A DNA stretch of 64,000 bases, from contig JABLXE010000002.1 in the NCBI GenBank assembly GCA_013178225.1, forward strand, positions 62,001 through 126,000, given 5' to 3'. Each line of letters opens with the position of its first letter. Position 1 is the stretch's first letter. A program made the position numbers and the translations under genes. Source of the stretch: Methanotrichaceae archaeon (GTDB taxonomy: Archaea > Halobacteriota > Methanosarcinia > Methanotrichales > Methanotrichaceae). Positions 1 to 7,251 of the stretch are shown here, piece by piece. The notes under the pieces are model-generated. The model was not told where the DNA came from. It saw only the letters and a program-made list of their open reading frames with translations, and did no database searches.

Positions 1-177
1 AGTATCGCTTTTGTGAAAACGTTTTGTGCGCTTTCCGCATAACGGTCTTGGAGACTCTCAGAGAAATCATGATATTGGCAGGCCTGTGTCTCAAATCTCT
101 AAGCCGTTCTTGCTTATGGAATGATAATGGCTGCAAAATATTTTTACTCACTTAAAACCATATTTGCTGTGAATATA

Positions 178-250
<73 letters not shown>

Positions 251-255
251 GCTGG

Positions 256-329
256 TGGGCTCGACGCGATTCGAACGCATGACCTCCGCCATGTCAAGGC
301 GACGTCATAACCGACTAGACCACGAGCCC
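256..329 (-). tRNA. tRNA-Val (anticodon GAC)
   Basis: Cloverleaf on the minus strand: acceptor GGGCTCG/CGAGCCC, anticodon stem TCGCC/GGCGG (one T-G pair) around the loop TTGACAT, T arm ATGCG/CGCGT with loop TTCGAAT. Anticodon GAC reads GUC and GUU (valine); an Asp tRNA would carry GUC. The discriminator is A at 256 and the next three bases on the strand (255-253) are CCA, so the 3' CCA appears to be encoded here, unlike the following tRNA-Phe. A TATA-like CCTTTATCAGG about 30-35 bases upstream (near 355-366) could start the two-tRNA transcript. Confidence 0.93.
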
Positions 330-371
330 GCAGGCACCTTTCTTGTCTCCTACTCCCTGATAAAGGCTTCG

Positions 372-401
372 GTCTGGCCCGAAAAAAGTGTCCGGCCAGA
401 C
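372..401 (-). terminator. Inverted repeat after carB, probable terminator
   Basis: An 8-bp perfect inverted repeat (gtctggcc at 372-379, ggccagac at 394-401) lies 15 bases past the carB stop. Read on the minus strand, the 14-base loop holds a run of six T. It separates the carAB operon from the tRNA promoter. Termination is inferred from position and structure. Confidence 0.45.
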
Positions 402-415
402 TCGATCAATCCCGG

Positions 416-3400
416 TTAATACGTTACTTCCCGGTGGTACTCATCCAGGGCCTTGATGGTGATCATGTCCTTCCCGGCCCGGATGATGGCATCGGCCGCC
501 GCCTGGGCAGCCTGGACGGTCGTGATGTAGGGCACGTGGTAGTCCACGGCGCTCCTCCTGATCTGGTTTCCGTCCTTCACCGACTGCTTGGTGGTAGGGG
601 TGTTGATGATCAGCTTGACCTCGCCCCGCCTCATGTAGTCGAGCACATTAGGACTGCCGTTGTAGATCTTCTTGACCTGCTCTACAGGTATTCCCGACTT
701 CCTGAGGTACTCGGCCGTCCCGTCGGTGGCGATGATCTTCAGCCCCAGGTCAGACAGCTTCTTGGCTGCTGCAGCCGTTGCGGCCTTGTCGTCGTCCCTC
801 ACCGAGATGAAGACCAATCCTTCCAGCGGCAGGCAGTTGTCTGCAGACAGCTCGGCCTTGAAGAAGGCCAGGCCGGGATTGTAGTCGATGCCCATGACCT
901 CTCCGGTCGAGCGCATCTCCGGGCCCAGCATGACGTCGGCTCCAGGCAGCTTGTCGAAGGGCAGCAGAACCTCTTTCACCGACACGTAGGGCGTCTTGGG
1001 CTCTTCAGTTGTTCCCTGCTCCTTCAGGGTCTTTCCGACCATGACGTTGGCCGCGATCTTGGCCAGCGGGAGGCCCACCGCCTTGGAGACGAAGGGTATG
1101 GTCCGGCTGGATCTGGGATTGGCCTCCAGTATGTAGACCGTGCCGTCCTTGTAGGCCATCTGCAGGTTCACGATGCCGACCACGCCCAGAGCCAGGGCGA
1201 TCCTGCGCACGTAATCCCGCACCACTTCCAGAACGGTGGCCGGCAGGTTCTGGGGCGGGATCATGCAGGCGCTGTCTCCGGAGTGAATCCCGGCCTCCTC
1301 GATGTGCTCCATGATGGCCCCAATCAGGACGTCGGTCCCGTCGCAGACCGCATCCACGTCGATCTCCACCGCGTTTTGCAGGAAATCGTCGATTAGCACC
1401 GGGTGCTCACGCGAGACCCTGACCGCCTCACGCATGTAGGTCTCCAGCCCCGACTCGTCGTAGACGATCTCCATGGCCCGTCCGCCCAGGACGTAGGAAG
1501 GCCGGACCAGCACCGGATAGCCGATGCGAGATGCCACTTTTCGGGCCTCCTGGGGAGAGAAAGCGATTCCTGCGTCGGGCTGAGGAATGTGAAGGTCTCT
1601 CATGAGCTTGTTGAAGCGGTCGCGGTCCTCGGCCATATCGATGCTGTCCGGGCTGGTGCCGAGGATGCGGGTGGATAGGCCCCTTCTGGCGATCTCCTTT
1701 TCCAGCGGCACCGCCAGGTTCACCGCGGTCTGGCCTCCGAACTGTATCATGACCCCGTAAGGCCTCTCCTTCTCGATGATGTTCATCACGTCTTCCAGGG
1801 TCACCGGCTCAAAGAACAGCTTGTCAGAGGTGTCGTAGTCGGTTGAGACCGTCTCAGGGTTGTTGTTGATGATGTGGGCCTCAATTCCCTGCTCCCGCAG
1901 AGCCATTACGGCGTGTACCGTGCTGTAGTCGAACTCGATTCCCTGGCCGATCCGGATCGGGCCCGAGCCCAAGATCAGCACCTTCTTTCTGTCCGTCGGC
2001 TTCAGCTCGCACTCGGTATCATAAGATGAGTAATAGTAGGGAGTGGCGGCTGCAAACTCGGCCGCACAGGTGTCGACCATCTTGTAGGTGGGGATGATTC
2101 CCAGGGACAGCCGGTAATCGGTCACATCCTCCCGGCTCTTTCCGGTGAGCATGGCTATGCGTTCATCGGTGAAGCCCATGCGCTTGGCCCTGCGGAGAGT
2201 ATCCGGGTCAAGTTCCCTCTTGACCAGATCCTCCATCTCTATGATGTTCCGGATGCGATAGATGAAGTAGGGCTCAATCATGGTCAGACGCGAGATCTCT
2301 TCTGCCGCCATTCCCCTGCGCAGTGCCTGGTAAATGGCGAAGAGCCGCTCGTCGGTGGGCTTCTTCAGCAGTCCGACCACATCCTGGTCCGACCAGGTGG
2401 TGTACTTGCCGGCATAGCCGAAGTCCATATCGATATCCAGCGAGCGCACTGCCTTCATCAGGGCTTCCTCGTAGCTCCGGCCAATCGACATCACCTCGCC
2501 GGTGGACTTCATGGCCGTGGTAAGAGTCTTGTCGGCCTTCACGAACTTATCGAAGGGCCAGCGCGGGATCTTGATCACCACGTAGTCCACGGTGGGCTCG
2601 AAGGAAGCTGGAGTCTCTTTGGTCACGTCGTTTCGGATCTCGTCCAGAGTCATTCCAATGGCGATCTTGGCCGTGACCCGGGCGATGGGATAGCCGGTGG
2701 CCTTGGAAGCCAGGGCGGAGGAACGGGAAACCCGGGGGTTGACCTCGATTACCCGGTACTCGCCGTTCTTCACCGCAAACTGAATGTTGCAGCCGCCTTC
2801 GATTCCCAGAGTCCTGATGATGTTGATGGCAGCGCTTCTCAGCATCTGAATCTCGCGGTCGGAGAGGGTCTGAATGGGCGTGGCAACGATTGACTCGCCG
2901 GTGTGAATGCCCATGGCGTCCATATTCTCCATGTTGCAGATGGTGATGCAGGTGTCCTGAGAGTCCCTCATCACCTCGTACTCCACCTCAGTCCAGCCCT
3001 CCACGCTCTGCTCCAGCAGAACCTGGCTGATCCTGGAACGCTTGAGCCCCAGCTCGCAGATGCTGATCAGCTCCTCGCGGGTGTGAGCCATTCCCCCGCC
3101 AGAGCCGCCCAGGGTGTAAGCCGGCCTGACAACCAGAGGAAGGCCCAGCTCTTCCATTGCAATCAGCGCTTCATCCATGTTGTTCACGGCCGCGCTGAGG
3201 GGAACGGGCTCACCCACCCGCTGCATGGCCTTCTTGAAAAGATCCCTGTCCTCGGCCTCCTGAATGGAGTGAACCGATGTTCCCAGGACCTCCACCTTGA
3301 ACTTGTCGAGCACTCCCATCTCGGCCAGCTCTGAGGTGATGTTCAAGCCGGTCTGGCCGCCTATTCCGGCGATGATTCCATCAGGCCTTTCCTTCTCGAT

Positions 3401-3631
3401 GATCTTGGCCACGATATCAGGCACCAGCGGCTCGATATAGACCTTGTCCGCGGTGTCGGGATCGGTCATGATGGTGGCCGGGTTGGAGTTGACCAGCACC
3501 ACTTCGACCCCCTCTTCTTTCAGAGATTTGCAGGCCTGCGATCCGGAAAAATCGAACTCTGCCGCCTGTCCGATCTGAATGGGGCCTGATCCGATCAATA
3601 GAACTTTCTTGATTTCAGGGCGTTTGGGCAT
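416..3631 (-). CDS. carB: Carbamoyl-phosphate synthase large chain
   Basis: Makes carbamoyl phosphate from ammonia (delivered by CarA), bicarbonate and two ATP, feeding pyrimidine and arginine synthesis in the cytoplasm. At 1071 residues it matches the full-length bacterial and archaeal enzyme. Two homologous synthetase halves are visible: both begin with a nucleotide-binding segment (KVLLIGSGPIQIGQAAEFDF near residue 9 and KVLILGSGPIRIGQGIEFDY near 555), and each has an ATP-grasp glycine loop (LGGSGGGM near 174 and VLGGRAMEI near 714). The last ~130 residues form the MGS-like allosteric domain. It begins 6 bases after the carA stop, so the two subunits are translationally coupled. No break or missing motif was seen. 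Confidence 0.98.
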   Translation of the reverse strand: MPKRPEIKKVLLIGSGPIQIGQAAEFDFSGSQACKSLKEEGVEVVLVNSNPATIMTDPDTADKVYIEPLVPDIVAKIIEKERPDGIIAGIGGQTGLNITSELAEMGVLDKFKVEVLGTSVHSIQEAEDRDLFKKAMQRVGEPVPLSAAVNNMDEALIAMEELGLPLVVRPAYTLGGSGGGMAHTREELISICELGLKRSRISQVLLEQSVEGWTEVEYEVMRDSQDTCITICNMENMDAMGIHTGESIVATPIQTLSDREIQMLRSAAINIIRTLGIEGGCNIQFAVKNGEYRVIEVNPRVSRSSALASKATGYPIARVTAKIAIGMTLDEIRNDVTKETPASFEPTVDYVVIKIPRWPFDKFVKADKTLTTAMKSTGEVMSIGRSYEEALMKAVRSLDIDMDFGYAGKYTTWSDQDVVGLLKKPTDERLFAIYQALRRGMAAEEISRLTMIEPYFIYRIRNIIEMEDLVKRELDPDTLRRAKRMGFTDERIAMLTGKSREDVTDYRLSLGIIPTYKMVDTCAAEFAAATPYYYSSYDTECELKPTDRKKVLILGSGPIRIGQGIEFDYSTVHAVMALREQGIEAHIINNNPETVSTDYDTSDKLFFEPVTLEDVMNIIEKERPYGVMIQFGGQTAVNLAVPLEKEIARRGLSTRILGTSPDSIDMAEDRDRFNKLMRDLHIPQPDAGIAFSPQEARKVASRIGYPVLVRPSYVLGGRAMEIVYDESGLETYMREAVRVSREHPVLIDDFLQNAVEIDVDAVCDGTDVLIGAIMEHIEEAGIHSGDSACMIPPQNLPATVLEVVRDYVRRIALALGVVGIVNLQMAYKDGTVYILEANPRSSRTIPFVSKAVGLPLAKIAANVMVGKTLKEQGTTEEPKTPYVSVKEVLLPFDKLPGADVMLGPEMRSTGEVMGIDYNPGLAFFKAELSADNCLPLEGLVFISVRDDDKAATAAAAKKLSDLGLKIIATDGTAEYLRKSGIPVEQVKKIYNGSPNVLDYMRRGEVKLIINTPTTKQSVKDGNQIRRSAVDYHVPYITTVQAAQAAADAIIRAGKDMITIKALDEYHREVTY

Positions 3632-3637
3632 CTCTTC

Positions 3638-4741
3638 TCACCTCCCACCTGCTGTGACTTTTCGCTTCAGGCTGCGCTTCATGGAGCTGAAGAAGGGGTC
3701 TTCGGTGCACAGGGGTCCGGGATGAGCCTCAGGGTGATACTGTACCGCCGAGATCTTCAGTCGATCGCTCTTTATTCCCTCCACCGTTCCGTCGTTGGCA
3801 TTGAGCTGGGTGATCTCCAGGCCCGTTCCCTCCACGGAGCCGGGAACCACTGCGAAGTTGTGGTTCTGAGAGGTGATGTAAACTATGCCTTTGGCGAGGT
3901 CTTTCACCGGCTGGTTTCCCCCGTGATGGCCGAACTTGAGCTTGAAGGTCTCCCCTCCCAGGGCCAGAGAGATGATCTGATGGCCGAGGCAGATGCCGAA
4001 GATCGGAACCTGTCCGGCGAAGTGCTTTACGGCCTCGATGGCCTTGTAAGCCCTCTCCGGGTCGCCCGGTCCGTTGGAGAGGAAGAGCGCGTCAGGCTCT
4101 GTGGCTTCGATATCGGATATGGTCGAATGGGCGGAGAGAACCTGAATGTCGAAGTCCCTGGCCTCGAGGCTTCTGAGGATATTTCTCTTGATCCCCAGGT
4201 CGATCATGGCAACTCTTGGTCCCTTTCCCGGAATGCGATATGGGCCCTTGCAGGTCACGTCCCCCAGGAGGTCTTGGGCAGAGATATCGGGCTGGGAGCG
4301 CGCCATCTGAACCACATCCAGGCCGGAGACCTCCTCAGGTTCTCCGACCGCCAGGGTAGCCCGCATGCATCCTTGTGTCCTGACTTTAAGGGTCAGCATC
4401 CTGGTGTCCACACCGCAGATGCCGGGCCGTCCTTCGTCCTTCAAATACCGATCAATCGTTCTCCCGGAACGGAAGTGGGTCGGAAGGTCCCACACCTCCC
4501 GGCAGACCATGGCCTTGGGCCACATCTGATCGGACTGAAAATCGTCTCCAGAAACGCCGTAATTGCCCTGCAGGGGGTAGGTGAACATCAGCATCTGGCC
4601 GTGGTACGAGGGATCGGTTAAAGCCTCCTCGTATCCGGACATGATGGTGGTGAAGACCAGCTCCCCCGAGACCACGCCGGGCGCACCAAAACCGGTACCT
4701 ATAACCTTGGTCCCGTCTTCTAACCCTAAGACCCCAATCAT
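3638..4741 (-). CDS. carA: Carbamoyl-phosphate synthase small chain (glutaminase)
   Basis: Hydrolyses glutamine and channels ammonia to CarB. The class I glutamine amidotransferase domain is in the C-terminal half: nucleophile loop FGICLGHQ and the downstream HPEAHPGP segment holding the His and Glu of the triad. The open frame extends upstream to 4861, but the start chosen is the ATG at 4741 (product begins MIGVLGLEDGT) because family members begin at this point and a GGTGG lies 7 bases upstream. The extra 40 residues of the longer frame (rich in W, P and S) do not look like the family. Product about 367 residues. First gene of the carAB operon and divergent from the DUF3467 gene. Confidence 0.96.
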   Translation of the reverse strand: MIGVLGLEDGTKVIGTGFGAPGVVSGELVFTTIMSGYEEALTDPSYHGQMLMFTYPLQGNYGVSGDDFQSDQMWPKAMVCREVWDLPTHFRSGRTIDRYLKDEGRPGICGVDTRMLTLKVRTQGCMRATLAVGEPEEVSGLDVVQMARSQPDISAQDLLGDVTCKGPYRIPGKGPRVAMIDLGIKRNILRSLEARDFDIQVLSAHSTISDIEATEPDALFLSNGPGDPERAYKAIEAVKHFAGQVPIFGICLGHQIISLALGGETFKLKFGHHGGNQPVKDLAKGIVYITSQNHNFAVVPGSVEGTGLEITQLNANDGTVEGIKSDRLKISAVQYHPEAHPGPLCTEDPFFSSMKRSLKRKVTAGGR

Positions 4742-4894
4742 AGTATCGCCACCACAAGTAGCGAGGTCATCTAAATACATTTCGATGAGCTGAGGCGGCC
4801 CTGGCAGTGGCCAAAAAGACCGGAATGCAGAAAGCCGGGAGCCTGGGTGCCAGATCACCATCTATTTTAATCTTGAGTTCGAATTTTTCCTTTC

Positions 4895-5242
4895 ATGGAA
4901 GTTTCTATGGAGATCGTCAGGAGCCCGGATTTTAAGCAGATCTACGCAATTGGAGCCATAGGCGGCCACAGCCCTTACGACTTTCGCATCGCCTTCTACA
5001 ACGACTCGCCCAGGTCGGTGGTGGAAGGCGGAAAGCAGGCCACCGTCATGGAGCGAAAGATGGAGACCGAGATCATCCTCTCGCCCCTGGCGGCCAAGGA
5101 GCTGGCCCAATGGCTGAGCGGCCATATCAAGGACTATGAGAAGATCTTCGGCGAGATCAAGAAGCCGGGCGCAGCTCCCTCTCAGCAGTCTGGAGCCGCA
5201 CCCCAGGGGAGCGAATCCTCTCACATCCAGGGCTACATGTGA
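4895..5242 (+). CDS. DUF3467 family protein
   Basis: A small 115-residue soluble protein. The block MERKMETEIILSPLAAKELA (about residues 52-71), followed by WL and a helical stretch, is the recognisable core of DUF3467 proteins, found in archaea and bacteria without a firmly assigned role. The N-terminal part (FKQIYAIGAIGGHSPYDFRI) is strand-rich. The last 25 residues are low-complexity (PSQQSGAAPQGSE). It is divergent from carA and followed 25 bases later by a TPR gene on the same strand, so the two may share a transcript. Family assignment is from pattern recognition only. Confidence 0.75.
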   Translation: MEVSMEIVRSPDFKQIYAIGAIGGHSPYDFRIAFYNDSPRSVVEGGKQATVMERKMETEIILSPLAAKELAQWLSGHIKDYEKIFGEIKKPGAAPSQQSGAAPQGSESSHIQGYM

Positions 5243-5267
5243 GGGGCCTTGGGAGGTGACAGGTGGC

Positions 5268-5762
5268 ATGAACAGCAAAGAGAAGGTCCTGATCCACAAG
5301 GGCATGGATCTGGTCAAACGCATGCAGTACGAGAATGCCCTTGAAGTATTCGACCGGCTCCTGGAGCTGAATCCCGAGATAGCCGAGGCCTGGAACAACC
5401 GCGGCGTGGCTCTGTTCGGAATGGGGCGGGTTGACGACGCCCTTGAATCCTATGACCGGGCCCTGGCACTCGACCCATCCAACCTGGAGGCCCTCAGGAA
5501 CCGGGGATTCGTCCTGAGAAGCGCCGGCCGCCTGGAGGAGGCCCTGCAATGCTACGGGATGGTGCTTTCGCTTGGCGGCGACGCCTTCGATCACGAGTCG
5601 GCGGCTGCAGTGCTGGCTGGATTGGGCCAGCTGGAAGAAGCGCGGGACGAATTGATGAGGGCGATTGAAATTGCCCGCGTGGACCGCTTCGAGAATGAGC
5701 TGGCGGTTCTGCAAGACCTCATCGAGCAGAAGGCAGGCGCTTCTCCCCAAGGAAAAGAATAA
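5268..5762 (+). CDS. TPR repeat protein
   Basis: About 164 residues with tetratricopeptide repeats: EAWNNRGVALFGMGRVDDALESYDRAL followed by LEALRNRGFVLRSAGRLEEALQCYGMVL, and more degenerate repeats on either side. Such proteins act as protein-binding scaffolds; no partner can be named. The frame is open from 5136, but the ATG at 5268 is preferred: a strong GGAGGTGA lies at 5252-5259, and the upstream extension is an arginine/serine-rich overlap with the DUF3467 gene. No signal peptide is seen, so it is probably cytoplasmic. Confidence 0.85.
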   Translation: MNSKEKVLIHKGMDLVKRMQYENALEVFDRLLELNPEIAEAWNNRGVALFGMGRVDDALESYDRALALDPSNLEALRNRGFVLRSAGRLEEALQCYGMVLSLGGDAFDHESAAAVLAGLGQLEEARDELMRAIEIARVDRFENELAVLQDLIEQKAGASPQGKE

Positions 5763-5800
5763 TATTAATATAACGACTATTTGATCACGAGGCGGTCTGG

Positions 5801-6034
5801 TTGAAGGGTTTTATCATGATCAACGTCGAGCCGGGCACGGAAAAGGCGGTGCACGATGCTCTGGAGAAGATCAAGGGCGTACGCGAGGTGGTTCCCGTTT
5901 ACGGCGAGCGGGACTTCATCGCCATAGCGGACGTGGAAGGCATCTCAGACCTCAACCGGGCGGTGCTGGACATCCGAGAGATCAACGGGGTCACTTACAC
6001 TCAGACCATCCTGGGCATGGAGCTCAAGTTCTAA
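5801..6034 (+). CDS. Stand-alone Lrp/AsnC ligand-binding (RAM) domain protein
   Basis: A 77-residue protein that is only the alpha/beta ligand-binding domain of Lrp/AsnC regulators (KGFIMINVEPGTE, VREVVPVYGERDFIAIADV, TYTQTILGMEL), with no DNA-binding helix-turn-helix. Single-domain RAM proteins bind amino acids or modulate other Lrp proteins; the ligand is unknown. The start is given as TTG at 5801 because the first strand of the domain needs LKGFIMI; the alternative ATG at 5816 would cut into that strand. A GAGGCGGT upstream may be the ribosome binding site. Confidence 0.8.
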   Translation: MKGFIMINVEPGTEKAVHDALEKIKGVREVVPVYGERDFIAIADVEGISDLNRAVLDIREINGVTYTQTILGMELKF

Positions 6035-6092
6035 GGAGCAGGGATCTGAAATCTCCAGAGACATTGGGTCTTTAGCTCCGCTTTACCTGGCC

Positions 6093-7223
6093 GTGTTCGT
6101 GGCCGTTTTGGGCTTCTCCCTAGTTGCTCCCATCTTCCCCCTCTACGTCCTGGACCTGGGCGGGTCCTACACGCTGCTGGGATTTGTGGTATCGGTCTAT
6201 GGAGCAGTTCAGCTGATAACCCAGATACCGCTGGGTAAGCTGTCTGACCGGAGAGGTAGAAAGAGGCTCATGATCGCCGGCCTCCTGGTTTTTGCGGTAA
6301 TGCCGCTCCTGTACCTGTATGCGACCAACGCCTACCAGCTGATACCCATTCGCATCCTGGGCGGAATCGGAGCTTCGGCGGTCTGGCCGCTGGCCATGGC
6401 CATGATAATCGACCAGGCGAAGCAGAGGGGAGCGGCGATGGGCTGGTACAATGCCACCTTCTATTCGGCCCTGGCGTTTGGTCCCCTCATCGGCGGAGGC
6501 CTCTACGACCTCTTCGGCCTCGGTGCGCCCTTTTATTTCTGGGCCCTTTTGGGAGGGGTGTCGGTGGTGATCGCTCAGATCAAAGTCTCCGAATCCCCTC
6601 AAAGACCGATGACCGCAATTGCCGCTCATAAGAGCAGGGATCCCCTGGTGATGCGAGGCTACACCCTGACCTTTCTGGCCTGCTGTGGAGCGGTGCTGTG
6701 GGCGGGAATTGTTGGCGGCTTCAACTTCACCATGCTCCCGAGCTATGCCTCCCGCCTGGGATTCTCCACCACGGAGGTGGGTGTCTTGTACCTGGTTTAC
6801 GGAGGAACGACTGCTCTTTCCAACATCTACTTCGGGCGGCAGGCCGACCGGGGAAGAAGAAAGCTCTTGATCTTTTCCGGCTGCCTGACCGGAGCTGCGG
6901 CCTTCGTGCTGCTGGTGGAAGCCTCGAGTCTTCTGCAGGTGATCTTGCTCTTGGCCGCCCTCGGAATCGGCCTGGGAGTCAGCAATCCCGCAGCAGCAGC
7001 GTTGATTGCCGATTCAACTTGTGAGTCCCGCCGGGGCGAGATCTTCGGCATATTCAATACCTCTCGCATGGCCGGTGTGGTCATCGGACCTCTGATCGCC
7101 GGTATATTCGCCGATATTTATGGAATCGATGGGTCCCTGGCTGCTTTCATCGTCATCGGGGCCGTGATAACCCTTTTTACCCTGGGGATCAGGGATGTTT
7201 CCAGCACACCGAAAGCGATATGA
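6093..7223 (+). CDS. MFS transporter
   Basis: A membrane transporter of the major facilitator superfamily with about 12 predicted membrane helices. The MFS loop 2-3 signature is present in both halves: GKLSDRRGRKRLM (about residues 49-61) and GRQADRGRRKLLI. Substrate cannot be read from sequence. The start is uncertain: GTG 6093 leaves helix 1 short, while the frame is open further upstream (SLAPLYLAVFV) with no in-frame ATG, GTG or TTG, and a GGAG at 6035-6038. An unusual start such as ATT 6063 is possible. It lies between a RAM-domain gene and mutS on the same strand. Confidence 0.85.
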   Translation: MFVAVLGFSLVAPIFPLYVLDLGGSYTLLGFVVSVYGAVQLITQIPLGKLSDRRGRKRLMIAGLLVFAVMPLLYLYATNAYQLIPIRILGGIGASAVWPLAMAMIIDQAKQRGAAMGWYNATFYSALAFGPLIGGGLYDLFGLGAPFYFWALLGGVSVVIAQIKVSESPQRPMTAIAAHKSRDPLVMRGYTLTFLACCGAVLWAGIVGGFNFTMLPSYASRLGFSTTEVGVLYLVYGGTTALSNIYFGRQADRGRRKLLIFSGCLTGAAAFVLLVEASSLLQVILLLAALGIGLGVSNPAAAALIADSTCESRRGEIFGIFNTSRMAGVVIGPLIAGIFADIYGIDGSLAAFIVIGAVITLFTLGIRDVSSTPKAI

Positions 7224-7251
7224 GGGCCGGAAAAGATACAATTGAGGAGTC

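Noticed and set aside
1-177. Possible gene or RNA before the tRNA pair
   Set aside because: No open frame of note, no recognisable RNA structure.
434-1396. Plus-strand open frame of 320 codons opposite carB
   Set aside because: Antisense to a confident carB; His/Val/Gly/Asp-rich composition of the type produced by reading a GC-rich gene backward; no motif.
3722-4621. Plus-strand open frame of 299 codons opposite carA
   Set aside because: Shadow of carA; no domain.
4742-4861. 40-residue N-terminal extension of CarA
   Set aside because: Not similar to the family; the ATG at 4741 has a ribosome-binding-site match at the right distance.
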